Part shown: in pieces, positions 43,885 through 53,466 of the stretch
Layout: each line of letters starts with the position of its first letter
How positions within the stretch are numbered: the first letter of the stretch is position 1
DNA from: Mycolicibacterium wolinskyi
Lineage (GTDB): Bacteria; Actinomycetota; Actinomycetes; Mycobacteriales; Mycobacteriaceae
Direction: 5' to 3'
Length of the DNA stretch: 64,000 bases
Assembly (NCBI RefSeq): GCF_002101965.1
Contig: NZ_LQQA01000008.1
Span: 62,001 to 126,000, forward strand
The notes under the pieces: generated by a model
The model's database searches: none
Told to the model about the DNA's origin: nothing
The model's input: the letters and a program-made list of their open reading frames with translations, nothing else
Program-made: the position numbers and the translations under genes

Positions 43885-46800
43885 GTGGGGACGCAGGGTT
43901 TCGTGCGACGGACGCGAGTCGCGGTGCCCCGGATGCCCGGTGGCGAGGTCAATCTGCAGGCTCCGCCCGAGGTTCCGCGGGTCATCCCGGGCAACCTGTT
44001 CATCCGGTTGCTCCCGGTGGTGATGGTCATCGCCGTGATCGGAATGATCGCACTGATGTTCACCGTCGGTGGCCGCGCCATGGCCACCAACCCGATGATG
44101 ATGATGTTCCCGATGATGATGCTGCTGTCGATGGTCGGCATGTTCATGGGCGGTGGCACCCGATCCGGCAAGGCCGCCGCCGAACTCAACGAGGAACGCA
44201 AAGACTACTTCCGGTATCTGTCGAACCTGCGCGACGACGCGGAGAAGACGGGCGACGAGCAACGCCGCGCACTGCAGTGGAGCCACCCCGATCCCCGGAC
44301 CTTGCCGGACGTCGTGGGGACCCGGCGGATGTGGGAACGCAGGCCCGCCGACGGAGACTTCTGCCACGTGCGAGTCGGCGTCGGGACGCATCGGCTGGCG
44401 ACCCGGCTCCTGGCGCCGGAAACCGGTCCCGCCGAGGATCTCGAGCCGGTGTCGACGGTGGCGCTGCGCCGCTTCGTGCGGACGCATTCGGTCGCGCATG
44501 CCATGCCGACCGCGGTGTCGTTGCGGGCGTTCCCGGTTGTCGACTTCGAAGGCGAGCCCGGGCTGACCCGGCAGCTGGTCCGCTCGATGCTGCTGGAGCT
44601 GTGCGTTTTTCACGGGCCGGAGCATTTGGAGATCGCGGTCGTCACAGCCAATCCCGACGGTGAGAACTGGCAGTGGGTGAAGTGGTTGCCCCAGGCGCAG
44701 CACCAGACCGACAGTGACGGCCTCGGGACATCGCGGCTCGTTTTCTCGTCGCTGCGCGATCTCGAGAACGTCCTGGCGATCGACCTGGGCCAGCGCGGCC
44801 GGTTCAGCCGCACGATCCCGCTCAACCAGGGCACCCGGCATCTGGTGGTGATCCTCGACGACGGATACGTCGCCGGCGACGAGCGCCTGGCGACCGAGGC
44901 CGGTATCGAGAACACCACGCTGCTCGATCTCAATGCCACCGCTGGGCGAGTGTCGGCCAAGGGCGGTCTGCACCTCGTGGTGGAACGGGACTGGATCGCG
45001 GCGCGAACGGCGGCCGACGTGGAACGGTTCGCCACCCCGGATGCGTTGAGCCTGGCCGAGGCCGAGGCCACCGCGCGTCGCATCGGGCGGTACCGGCCCG
45101 CCAATGCTGCCCACATCGTCAGCTTGGAGACCGAGACCCGGGCGACCGACCCCGGCCTGATGACGCTGTTGGGTGTCGACGACGCCGCGGAGATCGTTCC
45201 CGAACAGGTGTGGCGGCAGCGTTCGCCGCGGGAACGGCTACGTGTCCCGATCGGCTACACGCCCAACGGCCTGCCACTCGAGCTGGACATCAAGGAGTCG
45301 GCGGAAGGCGGCATGGGCCCGCACGGCCTCTGTATCGGTGCGACCGGCTCGGGTAAATCCGAGTTCCTGCGGACACTGGTGCTGGCCATGATCACCTCGC
45401 ACTCGCCCGAGCTGCTGAACCTGGTGTTGGTCGACTTCAAGGGTGGCGCAACCTTTCTGGGGTTGGACGCGGCCCCGCACGTAGCCGCGGTGATCACCAA
45501 CCTGGAAGACGAACTCACCATGGTCGACCGCATGCAGGACGCGCTGGCCGGCGAGATCAACCGCAGGCAGGAGTTGCTGCGCGCGGCAGGCAATTTCCCC
45601 AATGTCAGCGAATACGAGCGAGCCCGCGCGAGCGGCGTCGACCTGGACCCGTTGCCCGCGTTGTTCATCGTCGTCGACGAGTTCTCCGAACTGCTCTCGC
45701 AGAAACCGGATTTCGCCGAACTGTTCGTGATGATCGGTCGCCTGGGCCGGTCGTTGCACATCCACCTGCTGCTGGCGTCGCAGCGGCTCGAGGAGGGCAA
45801 GCTGCGGGGCCTGGACTCGCATCTGTCTTACCGGATCGGGTTGAAGACGTTCTCGGCGGGCGAATCCCGCAGCGTGCTCGGGGTGCCGGATGCCTACCAT
45901 CTGCCGAATGTGCCCGGATCGGCCTACCTCAAATGCGACGCCGACGAACCCAAGCGGTTCAACACCTGCTACGTGTCGGGTGAATATGTGAAGCCGCGCG
46001 CGGTCACCCGGCGTGCCCGCGGCGGGCCGGGTGCGGCGTTGCGGCCCAAGCTCTTCACGGCTGTGCCGGTGCCCAAGGAAGTCGAACCGCCGGTGTACGA
46101 ACCGGTGCCCGAGCCCGACACCGGGAGCACCGCCCAGACGCCGATCAAGGCGACCGTGCTCGACGTGGTGGTGAGCCGGTTGGCCGGGCACGGCCGGCCT
46201 GCGCACGAGGTGTGGCTGCCACCGCTCGATGACAGCCCCGCGGTCAACGACCTGTTGCCGAGCGCGGTGTGGAGCGACCTCGTCAACGTCAACGGGCAAC
46301 TGTCGATGCCGCTGGGCATAGTGGACCGCCCCTACGATCAGCGTCGCGACGTGCTGACCGTCGACTTGTCCGGTGCCGAAGGCAATTTCGCGGTCATCGG
46401 TGGCCCCCAGTCGGGGAAGTCGACCACCTTGCGAACGTTGATCATGGCGGGCGCCGCCACCCATACCCCCGAGCAGTTGCAGTTCTACTGTCTGGATTTC
46501 GGCGGCGGCACACTGGCCAGCATGGCCCGCCTGCCGCATGTGGGATCGGTGGCAGGCCGCATGGATGCCGACCGCATCCGCCGCACCGTGGCGGAGGTGT
46601 CGAGCCTGCTGCGCCGACGCGAAGCGCTGTTCCGCGAGGCGGGCATCGAGTCGATGCGCGAGTTCCGGCGCCGCAAGGCGGAGCTCGCGAAACTACCAGC
46701 GGCCGAGGCCGCCAAGCACCCATTGGCAAGTGACGGGTTCGGCGACGTCGTGCTCGTGGTCGATGGGTGGAGTTCGATCCGTAGCGATTTCGAGGCGCTC

Positions 46801-47913
46801 GAGGGCCCGCTGCAATCCATCGCGGTGCAGGGTTTGTCGTACGGGATCCACCTCGCCGTGTCGGCCACGCGCTGGATGGAGATCCGGCCCGCGGTCAAGG
46901 ACATGCTCGGCACCCGGATCGAACTGCGCCTCGGCGACCCGGTCGACAGCGAGATGGGCCGCAAGGTCGCCGAAGTGGTGCCGATCGGCGTTCCGGGGCG
47001 CGGGGTGTCGCGCGACAAGCTGCATCTGCTGATCGGCCTGCCTCGTCTCGATTCCAGCTCGACTGTCGAGGACCTACCGGAGGGCGTGGCCCGCTCATCC
47101 GACGCGGTCGCCGCGCACTACGGCACCCGGCAGGCCCCGCCGGTGCGGATGCTTCCGCACAATCTCGAGCGCGACCGCGTCGTCGCCTTGGCTGCCGAGC
47201 GCGGTCTGCTCGGGCACGGTCGCGTCGCAATCGGAATCGACGAAGCCGAATTGGCGCCGGTCGTCGTCGATTTCGATGCGCAACCGCACTTCGTCACGCT
47301 GGCCGACGTGGAATCGGGCAAGACCAATTTCCTGCGGAACATCGCCCAGGGAGTTCTGGAGAACAGCACTCCGGAACAGGCGAAGCTGTTTCTGGTCGAC
47401 TACCGCCGGTCGTTGCTCGGTGCGGTCGAGTCGAACCATCTCGGCGGCTATGCCACAGCCGCGCAGTCCTGCGGCGAACTGATGATGAGCCTGGCCGCGA
47501 CGCTGCAGGACCGGCTGCCGCCGACCGATGTGACACAACAGCAACTGCGCGACCGGTCGTGGTGGTCGGGACCCGACTTGTACGTGTTGATCGACGATTA
47601 CGACCTGGTGGCGGTCAGCACCATGAACCATCCGCTGGCACCCATCGCGGAGTATCTGGCGCAGGCCCGCGACATCGGCCTTCGCGTGATCGTCACGCGG
47701 CGCAGCGGCGGGGCGGGGCGCGCGATCTTCGACCCGTTCATCGGCAGGCTCAAGGACCTGTCGTGCAACGCGCTCATCATGAGCGGATCGCGCGAGGAGG
47801 GCAACCTCTTCGGCGGTGTGAAAGCCACCGCAATGCCGCCCGGCAGAGGCTATCTGGTGTCGCGGACGATGCCGAGCGGCGTCGTGCAGTTGTCACGGAT
47901 GCCGGACGCATGA
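43885..47913 (+). CDS. eccC: type VII secretion ATPase EccC (single-chain)
   Basis: 1342 residues from GTG 43885 (GGGGGG seven bases before); TTG 43864 is an alternative. Two N-terminal membrane helices (about 39-92, Met-rich second one) precede a domain of unknown function and three FtsK/SpoIIIE ATPases with Walker A at GATGSGKS (485-492), GGPQSGKS (839-846) and ADVESGKT (1140-1147). Acidic Walker B partners are VVDEFSE, VVDGWSS and LIDDYDL. EccC recruits substrates at its third ATPase and powers transport. It is fused, unlike the split EccCa/EccCb of ESX-1. It overlaps eccD by 4 bases. Confidence 0.95.
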   Translation: MGTQGFVRRTRVAVPRMPGGEVNLQAPPEVPRVIPGNLFIRLLPVVMVIAVIGMIALMFTVGGRAMATNPMMMMFPMMMLLSMVGMFMGGGTRSGKAAAELNEERKDYFRYLSNLRDDAEKTGDEQRRALQWSHPDPRTLPDVVGTRRMWERRPADGDFCHVRVGVGTHRLATRLLAPETGPAEDLEPVSTVALRRFVRTHSVAHAMPTAVSLRAFPVVDFEGEPGLTRQLVRSMLLELCVFHGPEHLEIAVVTANPDGENWQWVKWLPQAQHQTDSDGLGTSRLVFSSLRDLENVLAIDLGQRGRFSRTIPLNQGTRHLVVILDDGYVAGDERLATEAGIENTTLLDLNATAGRVSAKGGLHLVVERDWIAARTAADVERFATPDALSLAEAEATARRIGRYRPANAAHIVSLETETRATDPGLMTLLGVDDAAEIVPEQVWRQRSPRERLRVPIGYTPNGLPLELDIKESAEGGMGPHGLCIGATGSGKSEFLRTLVLAMITSHSPELLNLVLVDFKGGATFLGLDAAPHVAAVITNLEDELTMVDRMQDALAGEINRRQELLRAAGNFPNVSEYERARASGVDLDPLPALFIVVDEFSELLSQKPDFAELFVMIGRLGRSLHIHLLLASQRLEEGKLRGLDSHLSYRIGLKTFSAGESRSVLGVPDAYHLPNVPGSAYLKCDADEPKRFNTCYVSGEYVKPRAVTRRARGGPGAALRPKLFTAVPVPKEVEPPVYEPVPEPDTGSTAQTPIKATVLDVVVSRLAGHGRPAHEVWLPPLDDSPAVNDLLPSAVWSDLVNVNGQLSMPLGIVDRPYDQRRDVLTVDLSGAEGNFAVIGGPQSGKSTTLRTLIMAGAATHTPEQLQFYCLDFGGGTLASMARLPHVGSVAGRMDADRIRRTVAEVSSLLRRREALFREAGIESMREFRRRKAELAKLPAAEAAKHPLASDGFGDVVLVVDGWSSIRSDFEALEGPLQSIAVQGLSYGIHLAVSATRWMEIRPAVKDMLGTRIELRLGDPVDSEMGRKVAEVVPIGVPGRGVSRDKLHLLIGLPRLDSSSTVEDLPEGVARSSDAVAAHYGTRQAPPVRMLPHNLERDRVVALAAERGLLGHGRVAIGIDEAELAPVVVDFDAQPHFVTLADVESGKTNFLRNIAQGVLENSTPEQAKLFLVDYRRSLLGAVESNHLGGYATAAQSCGELMMSLAATLQDRLPPTDVTQQQLRDRSWWSGPDLYVLIDDYDLVAVSTMNHPLAPIAEYLAQARDIGLRVIVTRRSGGAGRAIFDPFIGRLKDLSCNALIMSGSREEGNLFGGVKATAMPPGRGYLVSRTMPSGVVQLSRMPDA

Positions 47914-49424
47914 GCCTGACCGCGCCCCGCTACCGGATGCCGACCGGAGTGGACGAACTGACCCCGATCCGCACCGTGTCGCCCATACCGGAGCACTTGC
48001 GGGTCTCGGTGAGCAGTGGACGAACCCAGGTCGACATCACGCTGCCCGCCAACGCTCGCGTCGCCGACATCCTGCCCTACCTCGTGCGGCTGATCGCCGA
48101 TCATGAACGCACCGGCGAGGAGCCGGCGTCGATCGATGACGAACGGACGTCGCGTAACACGTTGACGCGAGGTTCTCAGGAGCTGCCCGCCGATCGCACC
48201 TTGCGGGAAGCGGGCGTGCGGCACGGCGATGTGCTGACCTTGTGTGCCGAGCCGACGCTGTTGCCGCCCATCCGTTACGACGATGTGGTCGACGCCGCGG
48301 CCCAGCTCAATCGCGCCTCGTATGCGTCGTGGGGGCCGACGTCTGCGGCGGTGATGGCGATCGTGGCGCTGTACGCGTGTGTGGGCATCCTCGGTTGGAT
48401 GTCGTTGGACATGCGCTTCGATCCGGCGCGGCCGGTGATCGTCGGCCTCGACCTCGCCGGCGCGTTGGCGCTCGTCGCGGCGGCCACCGTGGCACAGCGG
48501 ATGTATTCCTACGGGCGAGTCGCAGCCGTACTGGGTTGGGCGGCAATACTTCTCGCCGGCGCCGCATCGTTGGCGATCTTCGCCGGGCTGCCCGGTTGGG
48601 GTGTGGTCGCCACATGCGGCGCGGTGATCGTGCTCAGTTACGGGGCATACCGGCTGATCGGCGCCGGCGGCGGTGGCTATCTCGCCGGGGCCCTGTATGC
48701 GGCGGTCATGGGCGTGGTGGTCGCGGTCCGGACCGGGTTCGGCGTCACCGATGACCGGTTGGGAGTGGCGGTGTGTCTGGTGACGCTGCTGCTGTGCTGG
48801 GCGGTTCCCCGGGTGACCGCCGGATGGGACCGATTCGACCTGCGAACGGGTTCCACCGCGGCGCCGGTCGAGGCGCTCGACGATCCGTTCGGAACCGGCG
48901 CGGACCGCTCGCTGCCGGATAGGCGGCAACTCGTGGAGACGGTGCCGACCGCCGACGAGATCAGGGAACGCGGTCGCGCCGCGGTGAGCGTGCGCGCGGC
49001 GTTGTACGTCGGCTGCGGGGCGGCCCTGGTGTCCGGTATGGCGCTGCTGCTGACGCCATGGGGGCAGCCCCGATGGCCCGACCTTGCCTTAGGGGCACTG
49101 TGCGCGGTGGTCTTCGGTTTGCGAGTGCGGTTGTGTCGCAGTGCCGCCGAGCAGTCCGGCGTGTTGCTCACGGCGGCCGTGGTGATCATCATCACGTGCG
49201 TGGCGGCCACGGCAGGCCCACCGGAATTCGCCGCGACCGGCTTGGCCGGGCTCGGGCTGATCGTGGCGGGAGGCGCCGCGACCGCGGTATTCGCGGGGCC
49301 GGCCCGGTCGCGCCGCCGCGAGCGAACACTGGATTATCTGAATTACCTCGCGGTCGCCGCACTTGTTCCCGTGGCACTGGCGGTGCTCGACGTGTACACA
49401 CAGTTGCGCGCCGGCGGGCTGTGA
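47910..49424 (+). CDS. eccD: type VII secretion EccD, copy 2
   Basis: 504 residues from ATG 47910 overlapping the eccC stop (ATGA). The N-terminal ubiquitin-like domain (about 28-112; HLRVSVSSGRTQVDITLPANARVADILPYL) is followed by about 11 membrane helices. This is the canonical EccD position between eccC and mycP. With the antisense copy the locus encodes two EccDs. The family forms a dimer within each ESX protomer, so a heterodimer is possible. The end overlaps mycP by 4 bases. Confidence 0.9.
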   Translation: MSLTAPRYRMPTGVDELTPIRTVSPIPEHLRVSVSSGRTQVDITLPANARVADILPYLVRLIADHERTGEEPASIDDERTSRNTLTRGSQELPADRTLREAGVRHGDVLTLCAEPTLLPPIRYDDVVDAAAQLNRASYASWGPTSAAVMAIVALYACVGILGWMSLDMRFDPARPVIVGLDLAGALALVAAATVAQRMYSYGRVAAVLGWAAILLAGAASLAIFAGLPGWGVVATCGAVIVLSYGAYRLIGAGGGGYLAGALYAAVMGVVVAVRTGFGVTDDRLGVAVCLVTLLLCWAVPRVTAGWDRFDLRTGSTAAPVEALDDPFGTGADRSLPDRRQLVETVPTADEIRERGRAAVSVRAALYVGCGAALVSGMALLLTPWGQPRWPDLALGALCAVVFGLRVRLCRSAAEQSGVLLTAAVVIIITCVAATAGPPEFAATGLAGLGLIVAGGAATAVFAGPARSRRRERTLDYLNYLAVAALVPVALAVLDVYTQLRAGGL

Positions 49425-50833
49425 CCGTGTGGAGGCGGCTCGACCGCGTGCCGGCCATCGCGATGGTCCTACTGATCATCGCCGGAACCGCAGGAGCGGG
49501 AACCGCATTCGCGGTGGAACCGCCCGTCGTACCGCCCGGGCCCGCCCCCGCGGGCCCGGTGGCCCCGCCCGATCCGACCGAACAAAAGACCGTGTGCGCG
49601 GTCGGGGGTAGCCGACCGCAAACCGACTACCGGCTGGCCCCCATCGCGCAGGCCATGCTGCACTACCGCGACGCGTGGGCATACTCGCGCGGGGCCGGGC
49701 AGAAGGTCGCGGTGATCGACACCGGGGTCAACCCGCACCCGCGTCTGCCCGTGCTGCAACCCGGTGGTGACTACGTGTCCGGCACCGACGGTTTGTCCGA
49801 TTGCGATGCCCACGGCACGCTCGTGGCAGGCATCATCGCGGCCGCGCCGAGCGCAGACGACGCGTTCGCCGGGGTGGCGCCGGACGCCGCGATCCTGGCG
49901 ATCCGGCAGAACAGCTTGTCCTTCGCCGTCAAGGGCGGCCGCCAGTCATACGACCCGAATTCAGTGTCCCCCGGTACCGGCGCCGCGGGTTACGGGAACA
50001 CCCACACCTTGGCCCTGGCCGTCACGAGGGCCGTCGACTTGGGTGCCACCGTCATCAACCTGTCGGTGTTGGCTTGTGCCCCATCGGGTATCGGGATCGA
50101 CGATGCGGACTTGGGCCGGGCGGTCCGGTACGCGTTCGACCGCAACGTCGTGGTGGTCGCGGCGGCAGGCAATGTCGACAAACAGGGTCCGTGCGGCGCG
50201 CAGAACACGATGGCCGACCCGAACCTGCCCGTCGACACCGCCTGGCCGGACGTGCGGACGGTGGCCAGCCCGGCCTGGTTCGACGACTATGTCCTGACGG
50301 TCGGTTCGCTGTCTCCGTACGGCGAGCCCTCCGATTTCAGCCTCAACGGCCCCTGGGTCGACGTCGCGGCTCCGGGTGAACAGGTGGTTTCACTCGACCC
50401 CAACGGTCCCGGGCTGATCAACGGGATACCGGGGCAGAACGGTCTGGCACCGATCAACGGCACCAGCTACGCCGCACCGTACGTGGCCGGGGTCGCTGCG
50501 CTCGTACGGGCGCGGTTCCCGGAATTGTCTGCGGCACAAGTGATGGAGCGTATCGAGCGCACCGCCCGAACGCCGGGTGCCGGTCCCAACATCGCCAGCG
50601 GATACGGCGTCGTCGATCCGGTCGCGGCTCTCACCGCGGATCTCGTCACGCAGGACGTCGACGATGCTCGCGGTACTCCGATCGCCGGCCCACCCACGCC
50701 GGGGCCCGATGCGAACCGGGCCAGAAACATCGCGTTCATCGCGGCAGGTGGCTGCGTGGCCGCGATGGTGTTCGCGTGGGCGCTGAGCGTGGCATACCGT
50801 CGCCGCAACGCCGAACAGTCGGAAAATCTCTGA
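49421..50833 (+). CDS. mycP: mycosin, type VII secretion serine protease
   Basis: 470 residues from GTG 49421 (GTGA overlap). Signal peptide (about 1-31), subtilisin-type catalytic triad Asp100 (VAVIDTGV), His131 (DAHGTLVAG), Ser349 (NGTSYAAP) with oxyanion Asn251 (AAAGN), and a C-terminal membrane anchor (about 428-448). Cysteines at CAVGG, SDCD, ACAPSG and PCGAQ can form the disulfides typical of mycosins. MycP stabilises the ESX complex and processes a substrate in ESX-1. A strong hairpin follows. Confidence 0.95.
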   Translation: MTVWRRLDRVPAIAMVLLIIAGTAGAGTAFAVEPPVVPPGPAPAGPVAPPDPTEQKTVCAVGGSRPQTDYRLAPIAQAMLHYRDAWAYSRGAGQKVAVIDTGVNPHPRLPVLQPGGDYVSGTDGLSDCDAHGTLVAGIIAAAPSADDAFAGVAPDAAILAIRQNSLSFAVKGGRQSYDPNSVSPGTGAAGYGNTHTLALAVTRAVDLGATVINLSVLACAPSGIGIDDADLGRAVRYAFDRNVVVVAAAGNVDKQGPCGAQNTMADPNLPVDTAWPDVRTVASPAWFDDYVLTVGSLSPYGEPSDFSLNGPWVDVAAPGEQVVSLDPNGPGLINGIPGQNGLAPINGTSYAAPYVAGVAALVRARFPELSAAQVMERIERTARTPGAGPNIASGYGVVDPVAALTADLVTQDVDDARGTPIAGPPTPGPDANRARNIAFIAAGGCVAAMVFAWALSVAYRRRNAEQSENL

Positions 50834-50851
50834 GAATCAACGAATAGCGAA

Positions 50852-50882
50852 GCGGGGCACCCGGATAGTCCGGGCGCCCCGC
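50852..50882. terminator. bidirectional terminator between mycP and the esx genes
   Basis: A 13-bp stem, GCGGGGCACCCGG with CCGGGCGCCCCGC, has one mismatch and a 5-base loop. It separates two convergent operons that would otherwise run into each other, so it probably ends both. Confidence 0.8.
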
Positions 50883-50889
50883 TTGCGCG

Positions 50890-51189
50890 TCACACCAAGT
50901 CGGCGGCGTTGGCGCGGTCCAGCGCCGCCATCAGGTCCTGCTGATCACGGCCCCGGGTGTTGCCGACGACCATGTCCTGCACCGCCTGCTCCATCAAGCC
51001 GGCGAGCTGCTTGTGCGTGAGCTGCAGCGCCTGGGCGCCCTCGCCCTCGTAGACGCTGTAGAGCACGTTGAACACATTGTTCACCTCATCCTGCAGAGCG
51101 CGCGCGTCCCCGAGTCCGGAGTCGAGCGCATCCAGGAATCCGTGGTTCTGCGCGAAGTCGTACTTGATCGTGCTGCCGTCGAACGACAT
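50890..51189 (-). CDS. EsxA-like WXG100 protein without the Trp
   Basis: 99 residues. Helix-turn-helix hairpin with the turn YEG at 47-49 (VYEGEGAQAL), where classical EsxA has WxG; M. tuberculosis EsxC also lacks this Trp (my recollection). The N-terminal helix and the C-terminal helix (LMEQAVQDMV) are amphipathic. Last gene of the substrate operon, directly after the EsxB-like gene, so a heterodimer of the two is expected. Secreted effector or structural substrate; no enzymatic motif. Confidence 0.8.
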   Translation of the reverse strand: MSFDGSTIKYDFAQNHGFLDALDSGLGDARALQDEVNNVFNVLYSVYEGEGAQALQLTHKQLAGLMEQAVQDMVVGNTRGRDQQDLMAALDRANAADLV

Positions 51190-51212
51190 GTTCGTCTCCT
51201 TCTCTTCCCGCT

Positions 51213-51482
51213 CTAGGCCTGGTCCGCCGTGGCGATGCTCTGAATGTGCTTCTTGCCCTTCTCGGCAACGTTGGTCAGCGTCTGGATGAGCAGGTTGTAC
51301 TCATCGTGCTGACCGGTCTTCAACTCGTTGAACTTGCCTGCCGCGACACCGTTCCACGGACCGCTGACCATGGTCTCGGTCTCGCCCTGCATCTTGGCGA
51401 CCAGGCTGCGGGCCCGGCCCATGGCCTCGTCGATCTGGGTGATCTTGGCCGCGGCTTCCTGCGGTGTGAGTGCTACTACCAT
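51213..51482 (-). CDS. EsxB-like WXG100 protein
   Basis: 89 residues. Two amphipathic helices joined at WNG (43-45; GPWNGVAAGKF). In EsxB-type proteins the C-terminal tail holds a YxxxD/E signal; here the matching positions read IATAD (83-87), with Ile instead of Tyr. It precedes the EsxA-like gene by 23 bases; partners form a 1:1 heterodimer. The start ATG lies 71 bases after the espG stop. Confidence 0.85.
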   Translation of the reverse strand: MVVALTPQEAAAKITQIDEAMGRARSLVAKMQGETETMVSGPWNGVAAGKFNELKTGQHDEYNLLIQTLTNVAEKGKKHIQSIATADQA

Positions 51483-51553
51483 CGGTGCGTTTCCTATCTG
51501 GTGGTTGTTTCGATCTACCTAGGCGCTGTCAGGTCTTCGTCTGCTATTGGCGA

Positions 51554-52363
51554 CTACCGGGCGTCCCCTTCCCACCCGCTCGGAGTGAGTTCGGCGAGTT
51601 GTGAAATCGCCTGCATCACACGGTGGTCCGAACCGGGTTTGATGGTCGTCCACAGCTGACCGGACGGCGACACGCTGGGAGCCGACACCAACCTGCCGCG
51701 CTTTGTGTAGAAGACTGCGACCGCACCAGGCACGCGGACCACACGATCGGCCGCGGCATCGAGGACGTGACACACGATCTCGGCGAACGCGATGCGGGCC
51801 GCGAACGCGGACCCGAGGGCCGACGCCACCTGGTGCCCGGCGCCGAGGGCCCGTAATCGATCGGTGAAGAATGTGGCGCTGTGTCCGCCGCTGAGGCACT
51901 CGGCCAGGTCGGTGGCCGGTGCGCTGAAGGGCTCGACCGCGGCGGGCTGGCTCGCGGGCAGCTCGGCGATCACCGCACCGGCAGTACCGGTATGGGAATC
52001 GATCGCTCTGAGCTGCAGGCCATTTCCGGTCCGGCGGGCCGCCACACACATGAATCCCGTTTGGACGAGCGAGATCCGGGCCAACCCATCGGGTGTGACC
52101 AGACGAATGGCGATCTCCCGAGCCGGGCGTCGCAGCGCCGTCACCATGTCGGCGAGTTCGGTGTCGACCCCGTCGGAGCCGATCAGACCCCGCGCCGCCA
52201 ACTGCCCGGTGGCCAGATCGGCGGCCCTCGCCAACGCCTCGACCGTGCCGTGCCTGGGCCGTACGGCGAGCACAGTCGGGAACTCGGTGACACCGAGTCG
52301 CGAGCCGACCACCTGCAGTTCGTCGTCGGTCAGCCCGAACGCCGATGCGGCCCGCGTGCTCAC
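51554..52363 (-). CDS. espG: EspG-type PPE chaperone
   Basis: 269 residues from GTG 52363, GTGA-overlapping the PPE stop. EspG fold: LTDDELQVVGSRLGVTEFPTVL at the start, IAIRLVTPDG, HTGTAGAVIAELP and the C-terminal LAELTPSGW. EspG proteins bind the tip of their cognate PE-PPE heterodimers in the cytosol and keep them soluble for EccC. Tight coupling to the PPE gene supports that. EspG is absent from ESX-4. Confidence 0.85.
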   Translation of the reverse strand: MSTRAASAFGLTDDELQVVGSRLGVTEFPTVLAVRPRHGTVEALARAADLATGQLAARGLIGSDGVDTELADMVTALRRPAREIAIRLVTPDGLARISLVQTGFMCVAARRTGNGLQLRAIDSHTGTAGAVIAELPASQPAAVEPFSAPATDLAECLSGGHSATFFTDRLRALGAGHQVASALGSAFAARIAFAEIVCHVLDAAADRVVRVPGAVAVFYTKRGRLVSAPSVSPSGQLWTTIKPGSDHRVMQAISQLAELTPSGWEGDAR

Positions 52364-53442
52364 GGCTCCTCCGAGCTTGCACCGATGACGGCAGGCGAAA
52401 CCCAGCTGTCCGAGACCTGTTCGAGGGTGCGCGAATCATCGGCGAACTCGTCGGGTGCGGTTCCCGGGTCGGCAAGCCCGTCGAAAGCCGCGGTGTCGGG
52501 ACCCCAGCTGACGCTGTCGACCAGGATGGGTGTGTCGTTGATACCGGTCGCAGGCAGCCAGGTGGAACCGTTCGCGGCAAGACCGGCGGCCGCTTCGCCG
52601 CCGCCCTCCAGAACCTCTGGCGGGTACATCGATTCGTGGTCACGTCCACCGTCCTGACCGCGCGCGAGCCCGGCCATCGGTGCGTAGGGCGCACCGGCCA
52701 TGGTCGACGCGGCCGCTGGTGATACCGCCGAGACCCGGCCGCTGTTGCTCGGCCGTTCGGAACCCGATACGCCACGGCCGGCGTGCGGACCCAACGGCAT
52801 GGGTGGCGGCGCATAGCCCCCGCCGCCTGCTCCCGCCGAGCCGCCCGCAGCACCGGCGGCCGCTGCGGCCGCGGCCCGCTCGGCAGCCGCGGCATCGCCT
52901 TTGGCGACCTCGGGTGGCAGCGGCTCTTCCCAAGCCGTTGCCAGGGGTGCGACCGCGTTCTCGTACTGCTGCATGACCGCGGCGGCGTTGGCCTGGTCAG
53001 CCGTTGCCGCAGCGTCGAATTCGGCGAACGATCCGGCCAGGACGGCGCCGTTGTAGGCGGCAAGTGAGGCCATCATGTCGCGCTGTGCCTCGCCTTCGAC
53101 GGCCTCAGACACGCTCGGCATGGCCAGGATCGCGACGGTGGCCGCCACGGCGGCCTGTTCGGCCCGCTGGCCGTTGGCGGCGGCGTTGAGCGCCTTGGCC
53201 TGCAGCCAATCGCCCAGCTCCTGCAGACGTGCCAACACATCCGGCGCGTGTTGGCTTTCCCACGAGGTGCGGACCCGGTCGAGGAGCTGGGTGTACTCGG
53301 TGGCTGCGGCGTTGAAACCGTTGGCGACCCGGACCCAGGCCGCGCCGGCATCGCCGACCGACGATGGTCCGGGGCCCTCGGTGAGGTCGCGCGCGAGTTG
53401 TTCGGTGCTTCGCGACTCCCACACCACGCCGGTGTAACCCAC
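52360..53442 (-). CDS. PPE-family protein (divergent N-terminus)
   Basis: 360 residues from GTG 53442. A PPE-type helical bundle: GPGPSSVGDAGAAW, then SWESQHAPDVLARLQELGDWL (the WxxxL/WxG-like pair), helix-loop-helix up to about 185, with AWEEPLPPEV ending the domain. The eponymous Pro-Pro-Glu at the very start is missing (MGYTGVVWESRSTEQL). A Gly/Pro-rich central part and an acidic C-terminal tail of about 70 residues follow. Pairs with the PE protein encoded directly upstream. Order PE-PPE-espG resembles ESX-2-like loci. Confidence 0.8.
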   Translation of the reverse strand: MGYTGVVWESRSTEQLARDLTEGPGPSSVGDAGAAWVRVANGFNAAATEYTQLLDRVRTSWESQHAPDVLARLQELGDWLQAKALNAAANGQRAEQAAVAATVAILAMPSVSEAVEGEAQRDMMASLAAYNGAVLAGSFAEFDAAATADQANAAAVMQQYENAVAPLATAWEEPLPPEVAKGDAAAAERAAAAAAAGAAGGSAGAGGGGYAPPPMPLGPHAGRGVSGSERPSNSGRVSAVSPAAASTMAGAPYAPMAGLARGQDGGRDHESMYPPEVLEGGGEAAAGLAANGSTWLPATGINDTPILVDSVSWGPDTAAFDGLADPGTAPDEFADDSRTLEQVSDSWVSPAVIGASSEEP

Positions 53443-53466
53443 GGTGAATCCGAACCCTTCGGCCTG

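Noticed and set aside
43797..44201. N-terminal extension of the minus-strand EccD
   Set aside because: Antisense to eccC, lacks family similarity; EccD homology begins at ATG 43796.
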